A stretch of DNA of 30,710 nucleotides from Actinomycetota bacterium (lineage in GTDB: Bacteria; Actinomycetota; Thermoleophilia; Gaiellales; Gaiellaceae). Of this stretch, positions 1-7,091 are shown one piece after another (within the stretch, counting starts at the first letter, position 1; each line of letters begins with the position of its first letter). Location of the stretch: positions 1 to 30,710 of the forward strand of contig JACCRW010000217.1 of assembly GCA_013813345.1 (NCBI GenBank), read 5' to 3'. A program made the position numbers and the translations under genes. Below the pieces are notes generated by a model that was not told the origin of the DNA, searched no databases, and worked only from the letters and a program-made list of their open reading frames with translations.

Positions 1-782
1 ACGACGGTCACGGGAACGGTTTCCGTCTCGGTCCGGCGGATCGTCTCGACGACGGTCACCGGCACCGTCCTCGTCTCCGTCTCCGTTCTCAGGACCGTAT
101 CGGTTCTCACGACCGTGTCGGTCGATCGCACCGTGACGGGAATGGTGTTGGTGACGACCCGGTCGCGCGTAACCACCCGGTCGTTCTCGCGAGTGATTAC
201 CCGCTCGTTCGTCACGACCCGCTCGTTCGTGACGACCCGTTCGTTCGTGACGACCCGTTCGTTCGTCACCACGCGCTCGTTCGTGACGGTGCGCCGAGTG
301 GTGACGATCGAGGTTCGCATCTGGGTGGCCCCCGGCTGGGTCCGGACGACGGTCTCGACGCGGCCATCTCGGGTGATGACGACCTCGCGGAAGACCGGCA
401 CCGTCTGGACGTCGCGTCGCGTGACGACATAGGTGCTTCCGGGCGTCGTCACCGTGCTGAGCTGCACCTGCGTCTCGTAGGCGGTACTGGCGCGCCCGGG
501 CACAGTTCGATCGACGCGAACCTGTCGGACGACCCGCACAGGTTTCGTCACGACCCGGCCGCTCTCGCGAATCGTGACCACGCTCTGCACGGTCGTCACC
601 TGAGCGGCCAGCGGCTCGCTTGTCGTCGTCACGGCGCTGTTCAGCCCGCCGGCCACTGCGTAGCCACCGAAACCGAGCAGGCAGATTCCCACGACGGCGG
701 CGACCACCTTCGCGTCGGCCGGCACACGCTGTCGCCACCACCACATCCAGAAGCGCGGATCGCGCCAGTAGGTACGTATCAC
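1..782 (-). CDS. Membrane-anchored Val/Thr-rich repeat protein, partial (C-terminus outside window)
   Basis: I do not recognise the family. Read on the minus strand, an open frame runs from GTG (780-782) to the window edge, at least 260 codons without a stop. AAGGGGG (complement 788-794) lies 5 nt before the GTG and is a good ribosome binding site. The protein begins with a Trp/Arg-rich cytoplasmic stretch (residues 1-21, including FWMWWWRQR), then one membrane helix (about 22-45, starting DAKVVAAVVGI). The rest is predicted outside the cell and is rich in Val, Thr, Arg and Glu, in short alternating V-T-x-x-R patterns. Five exact or near-exact VVTNER hexapeptides lie at about residues 164-193. 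Regular alternation suggests an extended beta-rich fibre or stalk. No catalytic motif is visible. It is divergent from the small membrane gene at 872. The frame is well supported; the function is unknown. Confidence 0.72.
   Translation of the reverse strand, partial: MIRTYWRDPRFWMWWWRQRVPADAKVVAAVVGICLLGFGGYAVAGGLNSAVTTTSEPLAAQVTTVQSVVTIRESGRVVTKPVRVVRQVRVDRTVPGRASTAYETQVQLSTVTTPGSTYVVTRRDVQTVPVFREVVITRDGRVETVVRTQPGATQMRTSIVTTRRTVTNERVVTNERVVTNERVVTNERVVTNERVITRENDRVVTRDRVVTNTIPVTVRSTDTVVRTDTVLRTETETRTVPVTVVETIRRTETETVPVTV
202..291 (-). repeat. Five 18-bp in-frame tandem repeats encoding VVTNER
   Basis: Five consecutive 18-bp units (202-219, 220-237, 238-255, 256-273, 274-291) differ mostly by C/T or C/G changes at third codon positions. 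Each encodes V-V-T-N-E-R (the last is T-V-T-N-E-R) on the minus strand. More diverged copies flank the block on both sides. The silent changes argue that the peptide is under selection rather than being a fresh slippage product. Confidence 0.85.
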
Positions 783-871
783 GTAGACCCCCTTGGTGAT
801 TCCCTCCCACGGCGTTCGCGGCTCAAACCTCCGAGCGGTTCGAGTTGCCGGGCGAGGGGAACCCGCCACGC

Positions 872-1045
872 ATGCTACTCCCTCGCAAGCTCCTGCTGCT
901 CGTCTACTTCGCGGTCGGAGTCGTCGTTGCCGCCTCGAAGGACTACCTCGTGAATCTCGACACCGTCAAGCGGGTCGCGTCCGCGGTGCTTGCGATTGCG
1001 CTCTGGCCGCTCCTCTTCCTCGGGATCGATCTGCGGATCCGCTAG
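872..1045 (+). CDS. Small two-helix membrane protein (57 aa), unknown function
   Basis: A 57-residue protein starting at ATG 872. An in-frame TTG at 845 would add nine charged or proline-rich residues, but the ATG sits just after GAGGGGA (855-861), which can serve as a ribosome binding site. Two hydrophobic helices are visible: LLLLVYFAVGVVVAAS (about residues 7-22) and VASAVLAIALWPLLFLGIDL (about 34-53), joined by a short polar loop with KDYLVNLDTVKR. It ends in RIR. It lies just upstream of rplY on the same strand and is separated from it by 44 nt containing a palindrome and a promoter. No motif assigns a role. Its codon usage and clean helix layout support a real gene. Confidence 0.65.
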   Translation: MLLPRKLLLLVYFAVGVVVAASKDYLVNLDTVKRVASAVLAIALWPLLFLGIDLRIR

Positions 1046-1046
1046 C

Positions 1047-1067
1047 CAAGTAACAAACTGTTACTTG
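1047..1067. repeat. 21-nt palindrome, copy 1, overlapping the rplY promoter region
   Basis: Left arm CAAGTAACAA, centre A, right arm CTGTTACTTG. Nine of ten arm positions pair. It lies between the 57-aa gene and rplY and covers the place where a -35 element would sit for the TACACT box at 1076. A near-identical copy lies inside mfd (8671-8691), and both are followed by CCG. It may be a repressor operator or a dispersed repeat. Confidence 0.8.
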
Positions 1068-1075
1068 CCGTTCGC

Positions 1076-1081
1076 TACACT
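1076..1081 (+). promoter_or_regulatory. -10 box TACACT of rplY, leaderless
   Basis: TACACT ends 8 nt before the GTG start at 1090, so transcription should begin at or next to the start codon. No Shine-Dalgarno sequence precedes the GTG. The surrounding GCTACACTGGC core recurs before the genes at 11300 and 29336. Confidence 0.6.
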
Positions 1082-1089
1082 GGCGCGCT

Positions 1090-1803
1090 GTGTCCGGCGA
1101 CAGATTCCGTCTCGAGGTCAAGGAACGCGAGCGGCTCGGGACTCCCGAGTCGCGCCGCTTGCGCAAGCAGGGATTCATCCCGGGGGTCCTCTACGGCAAG
1201 ACGGCTGCCCGCGCGATTGCGATCGGCGAGCGCGACCTCCGCGCCGCCTTGAACACCGCATCAGGCATGCACGCAGTGCTCGACGTGGTGCTCGAAGGAC
1301 AGTCGACGACGCATCCGTCGATCCTCAAGGAGTATCAGCGCGACCCGGTGCGCGGCTTCGTCCGGCACGTCGACCTCCAGGAAGTCCGGCTCGACGTCGC
1401 GATTCAGGCGACCGTTCAAGTGCACCTGATCGGCGGCGAGGACGCGCCCGGGGTTCGCGAGGGCGGCGTTCTCTCGGCTCCGAGCACGACCCTCAACGTC
1501 GAGGCGCTCCCGATGGAGGTGCCCGAGTCGATCGAGGCCGACGTGAGCGGGATGGAGATGGGCGACACGCTCCGGCTCGAGGATCTGCGGGCGCCCGAGG
1601 GCGCGACGTTCCTCGACGATCCGCACGAGACGGTCATTGCCACGGTCTCTGCGCCTGCCGCGGAGATCGAGGAGGAGCCCGAGGAGGGCGAGGAGCTCGA
1701 GGGCGCCGAGGGCGAGGGGCTCGAGGGCGAGGGCGCGGACGAAGCGGGCGAGTCCGACGCAAGCACCGGCCCCGACGGCGAGCCCGGCACCGCCGAGAGC
1801 TAG
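1090..1803 (+). CDS. rplY: 50S ribosomal protein L25 / general stress protein CTC
   Basis: A 237-aa L25/TL5/CTC family protein that binds 5S rRNA in the large ribosomal subunit. The N-terminal L25 domain (about 1-95) has the typical R-x-x-G-x-P-G-V-L-Y-G stretch (residues 26-36, QGFIPGVLYGK) and RHVDLQEV (92-99). The C-terminal beta-rich TL5 domain follows (about 100-188). The tail (about 190-237) is very acidic, dominated by Glu and Gly, as in many actinobacterial CTC proteins. The start is GTG at 1090, chosen because the protein begins with the family's usual N-terminus and a -10 box sits just upstream. It is followed 6 nt later by pth, the common rplY-pth pairing. Confidence 0.95.
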   Translation: MSGDRFRLEVKERERLGTPESRRLRKQGFIPGVLYGKTAARAIAIGERDLRAALNTASGMHAVLDVVLEGQSTTHPSILKEYQRDPVRGFVRHVDLQEVRLDVAIQATVQVHLIGGEDAPGVREGGVLSAPSTTLNVEALPMEVPESIEADVSGMEMGDTLRLEDLRAPEGATFLDDPHETVIATVSAPAAEIEEEPEEGEELEGAEGEGLEGEGADEAGESDASTGPDGEPGTAES

Positions 1804-1809
1804 GCCCTC

Positions 1810-2403
1810 TTGCCGTTCTTCCGTCGAGGCGAATCGGCCTCGACGCTCGAGCTCCTGGTCGTCGGGCTCGGCAACCCCGGGCGGGAGCACGTGCGCGACC
1901 GGCACAACGTCGGCTGGATGGTCGTCGACGAGCTCGCCGGCCGGCACGGCGGCTCCTTCCGCTCCAAGTTCTCGGGTCGGCTCGCCGAGATCCGCGTCGA
2001 CGGCGCGAAGGTCGCGCTGCTGAAGCCCGAGACCTACATGAACCTCTCGGGTCAGTCGGTGGGCGCGGCGGCGCGGTTCTTCAAGGTCGAGCTCGACCGG
2101 ATCCTCGCCGTCCACGACGAGGTCGACCTCGAGCCGGCGCGCCTCCAGGCCCGGCTCGGCGGTGGGCTCGCCGGCCACAACGGCCTCCGCTCGCTCCGCC
2201 AGACGCTCGGCTCGGCGGACTTCCTCCGCCTTCGGGTCGGAGTTGGCCGGCCGGGTCGCGGCGACCGCCGCCCGGTCGCCGACTACGTCCTCTCGCCGTT
2301 CGAGCCCGACGAGGACGCCGACGCGGTCGTCGCTCGCGCCGCCGACGCGGTCGAGTCCCTCGTCCGCGACGGTCTCGAGCGGACGCAGGCTGCGTTCAAC
2401 TGA
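1810..2403 (+). CDS. pth: Peptidyl-tRNA hydrolase
   Basis: This enzyme cleaves the ester bond of peptidyl-tRNAs released from stalled ribosomes and so recycles tRNA in the cytoplasm. 197 aa, near the family's usual 185-200. Visible family motifs: VVGLGNPG (active-site Asn), HNVGW (catalytic His), KPETYMNLSG (second Asn), HDEVDL (catalytic Asp region) and GGGLAGHNGLRS (third Asn). The start is TTG at 1810, the only start-like codon in frame between the upstream rplY stop and the conserved VVGLGNPG. The N-terminal extension FFRRGESASTLE is slightly longer than usual. It is probably cotranscribed with rplY (6-nt gap). Confidence 0.95.
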   Translation: MPFFRRGESASTLELLVVGLGNPGREHVRDRHNVGWMVVDELAGRHGGSFRSKFSGRLAEIRVDGAKVALLKPETYMNLSGQSVGAAARFFKVELDRILAVHDEVDLEPARLQARLGGGLAGHNGLRSLRQTLGSADFLRLRVGVGRPGRGDRRPVADYVLSPFEPDEDADAVVARAADAVESLVRDGLERTQAAFN

Positions 2404-2412
2404 CGCCTCGGG

Positions 2413-2505
2413 CTCTGATCCCGGACATGTCGTTTTCGGACACGGCCGGGCTTTGACCCCGGGCATGTCGTTTTCGGACACGGCCGGACTTTGACCCCGG
2501 ACACG
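2413..2505. repeat. 38-bp tandem repeat, about 2.4 copies, hairpin-forming
   Basis: Unit 1 is 2413-2450, unit 2 is 2451-2488, and a truncated third begins at 2489 (CTTTGACCCCGGACA). Units 1 and 2 differ at four positions. Each full unit contains GGACATGTCGTTTTCGGACA (GGGC- in unit 2), where TGTC and GGACA can pair around a TTTT loop, between CCGG boxes. It sits between the convergent genes pth and tag, where REP-type elements are often found. It could also act as a bidirectional transcription barrier. Confidence 0.85.
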
Positions 2506-2516
2506 GGCACGGCGGC

Positions 2517-3059
2517 TCAGCGAGCTCGGATGCAGCCGGCGAGGTGGTCGTCGACGAGGCCGCACGCCTGCATCGCCGCGTAGGCGGTCGTCGGGCCGAC
2601 GAAGCGGAAGCCGACCCCTTTCAGGGTCTTCGCGAGCGCCTTCGACTCGGCCGTCTGCGTCGGGATCTCCTCCCAGCTCGTCGGAGCCGCCGGCCGAGGG
2701 GGCGGCGCGAACGACCAGACGAGCTCGTGCAGCGGCGTGCCCGCTTCCCGTAGCGCCAGCGTCGCGCGGGCGTTCGCGATCGTCGCCTCGATCTTGGCGC
2801 GGTTGCGGACGATCTCGGCGTCGCCAAGCAACCGCTCGACGTCGTCGGGACCGAAGGCGGCCACGGCTTCGGGGTCGAAGCCCGCGAAGGCGCTGCGGAA
2901 GCCCTCGCGCTTGCGCAGGATCGTGATCCACGCGAGTCCGGACTGGAACGCCTCGAGCGAGATCCGCTCGAAGAGGCCATGCTCGTCGCGGACGGGGACG
3001 CCCCATTCCTCGTCGTGGTAGCGCTCGTAGAGCGGGTTGCCGTCGCCGAAGCAGCGCAT
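2517..3059 (-). CDS. tag: DNA-3-methyladenine glycosylase I
   Basis: This base-excision repair enzyme removes 3-methyladenine from alkylated DNA. 180 aa, close to the 187 aa of E. coli Tag. The TAG-family zinc ligands are all in place: Cys3 (MRCFGD), His15 (YHDEEWG), His172 and Cys176 (DDHLAGC near the C-terminus). Other family signatures are HDEEWGVPVRDEHGLFE, the SLEAFQSGLAWITILRKRE helix region and GFRFVGPTTAYAAMQACGLVDDH. The start is ATG at 3059. It lies 10 nt downstream of greA on the same strand, so the two are probably one transcript. Confidence 0.95.
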   Translation of the reverse strand: MRCFGDGNPLYERYHDEEWGVPVRDEHGLFERISLEAFQSGLAWITILRKREGFRSAFAGFDPEAVAAFGPDDVERLLGDAEIVRNRAKIEATIANARATLALREAGTPLHELVWSFAPPPRPAAPTSWEEIPTQTAESKALAKTLKGVGFRFVGPTTAYAAMQACGLVDDHLAGCIRAR

Positions 3060-3069
3060 GGGAGTCGCC

Positions 3070-3516
3070 CTAGTGGACGGAGACGACGCGGGCTTGCCAG
3101 GACCCCTGCGGCGCCTTCACCTCGACCGTCTCGCCCACCTTCGCGCCGACGAGCGCCGTGCCGAGGGGCGAGTCGGGCGAGACGCCGCCGACGCTCGAGA
3201 TCTCGATCTCCATCGTCTCGCCGGCCTCGTCGGCCACCTCGACCACCGAGCCGACGCCGACGACGCCGTCTGCGCTCTGCTCGACGACGACCGCGCTCTC
3301 GAGCCGGGCGCGCATGATCGTGATCCGTCGCTCGAGCAGGCCCTGCTCGTTCTTCGCGTCGTGATAGGCGAAGTTCTCGGAGAGGTCCCCGAACCCGCGC
3401 GCTGTCGCGATCGCCTCGACGATCGCCGACCGCCTCGGCCCCTCGAGCTCGGCGAGCTCCGCGGCGAGCGCGTCGTGCTGAGCCTGGGTCATCGACTCGC
3501 GCGCTCGTTCGGACAT
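3070..3516 (-). CDS. greA: Transcription elongation factor GreA
   Basis: GreA inserts its coiled coil into the RNA polymerase secondary channel and stimulates cleavage of backtracked RNA. 148 aa, slightly shorter than the usual 155-165. The N-terminal coiled coil (about 10-78) carries the tip motif GDLSEN (catalytic Asp and Glu of the family) followed by FAYHDAKNEQGLLERRI. The C-terminal FKBP-like domain (about 85-148) includes GSVVEVAD, SPDSPLGTALVGAKVGETVEV and ends in VVSVH. The start is ATG at 3516; a second Met at residue 9 is an alternative. It is upstream of tag in a likely two-gene operon and divergent from the ABC exporter. Confidence 0.95.
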   Translation of the reverse strand: MSERARESMTQAQHDALAAELAELEGPRRSAIVEAIATARGFGDLSENFAYHDAKNEQGLLERRITIMRARLESAVVVEQSADGVVGVGSVVEVADEAGETMEIEISSVGGVSPDSPLGTALVGAKVGETVEVKAPQGSWQARVVSVH

Positions 3517-3535
3517 CCAGGCATCTTCGCACGCG

Positions 3536-3541
3536 TAGACT
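3536..3541 (+). promoter_or_regulatory. Candidate -10 box TAGACT for the ABC exporter operon
   Basis: TAGACT on the plus strand would start transcription at about 3548, right at the edge of the 19-nt palindrome 3550-3568 and about 70 nt before the ABC start at 3618. No clear -35 is seen. Confidence 0.35.
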
Positions 3542-3549
3542 CGAGGGCT

Positions 3550-3568
3550 GCGAAAGAGCCTCTTTCGC
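3550..3568. promoter_or_regulatory. Perfect 9-bp inverted repeat, candidate operator
   Basis: Arms GCGAAAGAG and CTCTTTCGC around a single central C, a perfect 19-nt palindrome. It lies in the divergent greA/ABC-exporter gap just downstream of the TAGACT box, where a bound repressor could block the exporter promoter. No transcription factor gene is adjacent, so the regulator is unknown. Confidence 0.6.
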
Positions 3569-3617
3569 CCCTCTCCATGGACCGTCCCGCCCGCACCCGT
3601 GTCTCCTGCACGCCTCG

Positions 3618-5339
3618 ATGAGGTCGCTGCCCTTCGACGATCCTGGCCGTCCGGACACGCGCTCGCCGGCGCGCCTGCTGCTCTGGGTGGGGAGCAAGCA
3701 GCTCGGCACGCTCGGGCTCGGCGTCGCGTTCGGGATCGTCTGGATGCTCGCGCAGGCGTTGCTCCCGTACGTGCTCGGGCGGGCGATCGAGGACGGCCTG
3801 GTCGACGACGACGGCGGTGCGCTCGTCACCTGGGCGGGCGTGCTGCTCGCGCTCGGCGCCGTCCAGGCGGTCGCGGGCGTGATGCGGCACCGCTGTGCCG
3901 TCTCGAACTGGCTCCAGGCGTCGTACCGGCTGATTCAGGTCATCTCGCACCACGCGGCGAACGCGGGGCCCGCCGTTCGGGCGCGCCTGACGACCGGCGA
4001 GGTGGTCGCAACTGTCTCGAACGACGCGCTTCGCGCCGGCGGCGCCTTCGACATCACGGCGCGCCTCGCGGGGGCGATCGTCTCGTACTTCGTCGTCGCC
4101 GTCCTGCTCCTCTCGTCCTCGACGGTGCTCGGCCTCGTCGTCCTGCTCGGTGTGCCGGCGCTCGTGGGCAGCCTGTCGTTCGTGATCCGGCCGCTGCAGG
4201 CGCGCCAGCGTGAGCAGCGCGAGGAGGTCGGTCAGCTCACCGCGCTCGGCGCCGACACCGTCGCCGGTCTGCGGGTTCTCCGTGGGATCGGCGGGGAAGC
4301 GGTCTTCTTCGACCGATACCGAAGCCGTTCGGATCGGGTCCGGCTCGCCGGCGTGCGGGTCGCGCTGCCGCAGTCCACGCTCGACGCGGCCCAGGTGCTC
4401 CTGCCCGGGATCTTCGTGGTGATCGTGATCTGGCTCGGCGGGCGCCTCGCGATCGACGGCCGGATCGGGCCGGGCGAGCTCGTCGCGTTCTACGGTAGCG
4501 CCGTTTTCCTCGTGATTCCGCTCCGCAACGCGGCCGAAGCTGTCGACAAGGTGACGCGCGCGCTTGTCGGCGCCCGCCGGATGCTCGACATCCTCGCCGT
4601 CGAGCGCATGGTGGTCGATCCCGAGTCGCCGGCCGCCGCCCCGTCCGCGGACTCCCTGCTCGCGGACGCCCGTTCGGGGCTCGTCCTCGAGCCGGGTGTC
4701 CTCACCTGCCTCGTCTCGGCCGAGTCCGAGGACGCGGTCGAGCTTGCCGACCGCCTCGGGCGCTTTGTCGAGAGCGACGGCGTCACACTCGGCGGCGTTC
4801 CGCTGGCCGAGCTTCCGGTCGGGCTCGTGCGGCGGCGAATCGTGATCAGCGAGACCGATCCGCTCCTCTTTTCCGGCACCCTGCGCCACGAGCTCGATCC
4901 GTGGGGTCACGCTGATGACGAGGCGATTCTCGACGCGCTCGCGGTCGCGAACGCCGAGGACGTGCTCGACACGCTGCCCCATGGGCTCGACGGCAACGTC
5001 GAGGAGCGGGGTCGCTCGTTCTCCGGCGGCCAGCGCCAGCGGGTCGTCCTTGCGCGGGCGCTGCTCTCCGACGCCGAGATCCTCGTCCTCGTCGAGCCGA
5101 CGAGCGCCGTCGACGCCCACACCGAGGCCCGAATCGCCCGTCGGCTTCGCGAGGCACGCGCCGGCCGGACGACCGTCGTCGTCAGCGCGAGCCCGCTCGT
5201 GCTCGACCAGGCCCACAAGGTCGTCTTCCTCGAGGCCGGGCGCGTCACGGCTGCGGGTACCCACCGCGCGCTCCTGCAGAGCGTCCCCGCCTATCGAGCC
5301 ACCGTCAACCGGGACGAGGAGGAGGGGGAGGCGGCATGA
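3618..5339 (+). CDS. ABC exporter half-transporter with degenerate ATPase site (subunit A)
   Basis: A 573-aa type IV ABC exporter (ABC_membrane plus ABC_tran architecture). The membrane domain (about 20-325) has six predicted helices and includes TTGEVVATVSNDALR, the usual coupling region. The nucleotide-binding domain (about 335-573) keeps the signature FSGGQRQR (468-475), but the other ATP-site motifs are lost. At the Walker A position (364-373) the sequence is LVSAESEDAV with no GxxGxGKS/T. The Q-loop Gln is Glu412. Walker B reads ILVLVEP, with Val492 replacing Asp but Glu493 kept. The H-loop His is replaced by Ser525 (VSASPL). The missing motifs pair with opposite losses in the next gene, so the two should form a heterodimer with one working ATP site. 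The start ATG 3618 is the first in frame. It overlaps the next gene by 4 nt (ATGA). Substrate unknown. Confidence 0.92.
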   Translation: MRSLPFDDPGRPDTRSPARLLLWVGSKQLGTLGLGVAFGIVWMLAQALLPYVLGRAIEDGLVDDDGGALVTWAGVLLALGAVQAVAGVMRHRCAVSNWLQASYRLIQVISHHAANAGPAVRARLTTGEVVATVSNDALRAGGAFDITARLAGAIVSYFVVAVLLLSSSTVLGLVVLLGVPALVGSLSFVIRPLQARQREQREEVGQLTALGADTVAGLRVLRGIGGEAVFFDRYRSRSDRVRLAGVRVALPQSTLDAAQVLLPGIFVVIVIWLGGRLAIDGRIGPGELVAFYGSAVFLVIPLRNAAEAVDKVTRALVGARRMLDILAVERMVVDPESPAAAPSADSLLADARSGLVLEPGVLTCLVSAESEDAVELADRLGRFVESDGVTLGGVPLAELPVGLVRRRIVISETDPLLFSGTLRHELDPWGHADDEAILDALAVANAEDVLDTLPHGLDGNVEERGRSFSGGQRQRVVLARALLSDAEILVLVEPTSAVDAHTEARIARRLREARAGRTTVVVSASPLVLDQAHKVVFLEAGRVTAAGTHRALLQSVPAYRATVNRDEEEGEAA

Positions 5340-7078
5340 GCGAGAAGCTGCCCATCGCCGACGGCCCGGAGGTACGAGCGCAGGCGCGCTCGCTCGTCAG
5401 GCGCTACCGGCGGCCGCTCGCCGCCGTGCTCGCTCTCCACGCGCTCGCGGCGGTTGCCGGGCTCGCCGGGCCGCGCCTCCTCGGCCAGCTCGTCGAGGAC
5501 GTCGAGCGCGGGACGAGCACCGCCACCGTCGACAGGATCGTCGTCCTGCTCGCGGCGTTCGTACTCGCGCAGACGCTGCTCACGTGGTTCGCTCGCCGCC
5601 AGTCGTTCGTACTCTCGGAGCGGATCTTCGCGCGGCTGCGTGAGGACTTCATGCGCCGCGTGCTTGCGCTACCGCTCTCGACCGTCGAGCGTGCCGGCAC
5701 CGGGGATCTCGTCTCGCGCACGACCGCCGACGTCGACTCGCTAGCGCGCACCGTCCGGTTCGCGATTCCGGAGACGCTGATCGCGGCGGTGACGAGCGTC
5801 CTCACGGTCGGCGCCGCGATCCTCGTCAGCCCGATCGCTGCGATCCCGTGCATCGTCGGGCTCCCCGCGATCGTGTTCGGCACGCGCTGGTACCTGCGCT
5901 ACGCGCCCGCCGGCTACCTCTGGGAGCGGGCGGCGTACGCGACGATGGCCGGCACCGTCGGTGAGACCGTCGACGGCGGCCGCACGATCGACGCGCTCGG
6001 CCTCGCGGGCGAGCGAATCCGGCGGATCGACGCCGACTTGACCGACGCCTACGCGGCCGAGAGCCGGACGCTCTACCTGCGTACGGTCTGGTTCCCGACC
6101 GTCGAGATCGCGTATGTCCTGCCGGTCGCGGCCGCGCTCGTCTGGGGCGGCTGGCTCGTCTCAACGGGACGAGCCTCGATCGGCGAGGTGACCGCCGTCG
6201 CGCTCTATGTCCAGCAGCTGGCCGATCCCGTCGACCGGCTGATCTCCTGGCTCGACGAGATCCAGGTCGGCGCGACCTCCTTTGCCCGGCTTGTCGGTGT
6301 CTCGAAGGTGCCGGATGACCGAAAGGCGACGGGCGAGGAGCCGGCCGGCGAGCGGCTGCAGGCGCACGACGTCCGCTACGCCTACCGCGAGGGCCACGAC
6401 GTCCTGCACGGCCTCGACCTCGACCTCGAGCCGGGGGAGCGGGTCGCCGTGGTCGGCCCTTCGGGCGCCGGCAAGTCGACGCTCGGCCGGCTGCTCGCGG
6501 GAATCCACCCGGCGCGGACGGGTCGTGTCGACGTCGGCGGCGTCCGGCTCGTCGACCTCTCGTTGGAGACGCTTCGTCGCGAGGTGGCGCTCGTGACGCA
6601 GGAGCAGCACGTCTTCGTCGGCACGCTCGCCGACAACCTCAGGCTTGCCCGCGTCGGCTCGACCGACGACGAGCTGCGCGCGGCGCTCGAGGCTGTCGAC
6701 GCACTGCCCTGGGTGGAGGTTCTGCCCGAGGGGCTCGATACCGTGGTCGGCGCCGGCGGCTTCCCGCTGACTCCGCCCCGCCAGCAGCAGGTCGCGCTCG
6801 CGCGGCTCGTGCTCGCCGATCCGCACACGCTCGTGCTCGACGAGGCGACCTCGCTGCTCGATCCCAGGGCCGCACGACATCTCGAGCGCTCGCTCGCCTC
6901 GGTGCTCGACGGACGCACCGTCGTCGCGATCGCCCACCGCCTCCAGACCGCGCACGACGCCGATCGTGTCGCGGTCGTCGAGGACGGCAAGCTTGCGGAG
7001 TTGGGTACCCACGACGAGCTTGTCGGCCAGGACGGCTCGTACGCAGCACTCTGGGAGAGCTGGCACGGCGGGCGCTAG
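5336..7078 (+). CDS. ABC exporter half-transporter with intact Walker motifs (subunit B)
   Basis: A 580-aa half-transporter with a six-helix membrane domain (about 25-310) and a C-terminal nucleotide-binding domain. Walker A GPSGAGKST (374-382), Q-loop TQEQ, Walker B LVLDEAT (499-505, Asp502/Glu503) and H-loop His534 (IAHRL) are intact. The signature LSGGQ is replaced by LTPPR (478-482, in GGFPLTPPRQQQ). In the dimer with subunit A, its Walker A/B should face the intact signature of A (working site), while its own altered signature faces the dead Walker A of A. The 4-nt ATGA overlap with subunit A points to coupled, equimolar production. It is likely a drug, lipid or peptide exporter; the sequence does not say which. 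Confidence 0.93.
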   Translation: MSEKLPIADGPEVRAQARSLVRRYRRPLAAVLALHALAAVAGLAGPRLLGQLVEDVERGTSTATVDRIVVLLAAFVLAQTLLTWFARRQSFVLSERIFARLREDFMRRVLALPLSTVERAGTGDLVSRTTADVDSLARTVRFAIPETLIAAVTSVLTVGAAILVSPIAAIPCIVGLPAIVFGTRWYLRYAPAGYLWERAAYATMAGTVGETVDGGRTIDALGLAGERIRRIDADLTDAYAAESRTLYLRTVWFPTVEIAYVLPVAAALVWGGWLVSTGRASIGEVTAVALYVQQLADPVDRLISWLDEIQVGATSFARLVGVSKVPDDRKATGEEPAGERLQAHDVRYAYREGHDVLHGLDLDLEPGERVAVVGPSGAGKSTLGRLLAGIHPARTGRVDVGGVRLVDLSLETLRREVALVTQEQHVFVGTLADNLRLARVGSTDDELRAALEAVDALPWVEVLPEGLDTVVGAGGFPLTPPRQQQVALARLVLADPHTLVLDEATSLLDPRAARHLERSLASVLDGRTVVAIAHRLQTAHDADRVAVVEDGKLAELGTHDELVGQDGSYAALWESWHGGR

Positions 7079-7091
7079 CGCGAGCTGAACC

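Noticed and set aside
202..291. Possible CRISPR array
   Set aside because: The 18-bp units are contiguous with no spacers and stay in frame within a protein gene.
115..432. Plus-strand frame rich in TTRSFV repeats
   Set aside because: It is the reverse reading of the VVTNER repeats of the minus-strand gene, which has a good ribosome binding site and a membrane helix; this frame has neither.
990..2456. Long Arg-rich plus-strand frame across rplY and pth
   Set aside because: It overlaps two clear genes, is dominated by Arg/Ala/Gly from GC-rich shadow reading, and has no motif.
4681..4740. Frameshift as the cause of the missing Walker A in ABC subunit A
   Set aside because: None of the three forward frames contains GxxGxGKS/T here, and the other subunit has the matching loss, so the absence looks real.
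3489..5264. Long minus-strand frame opposite the ABC subunit A gene
   Set aside because: Highly charged shadow protein without motifs; the opposite strand holds a clear ABC exporter.
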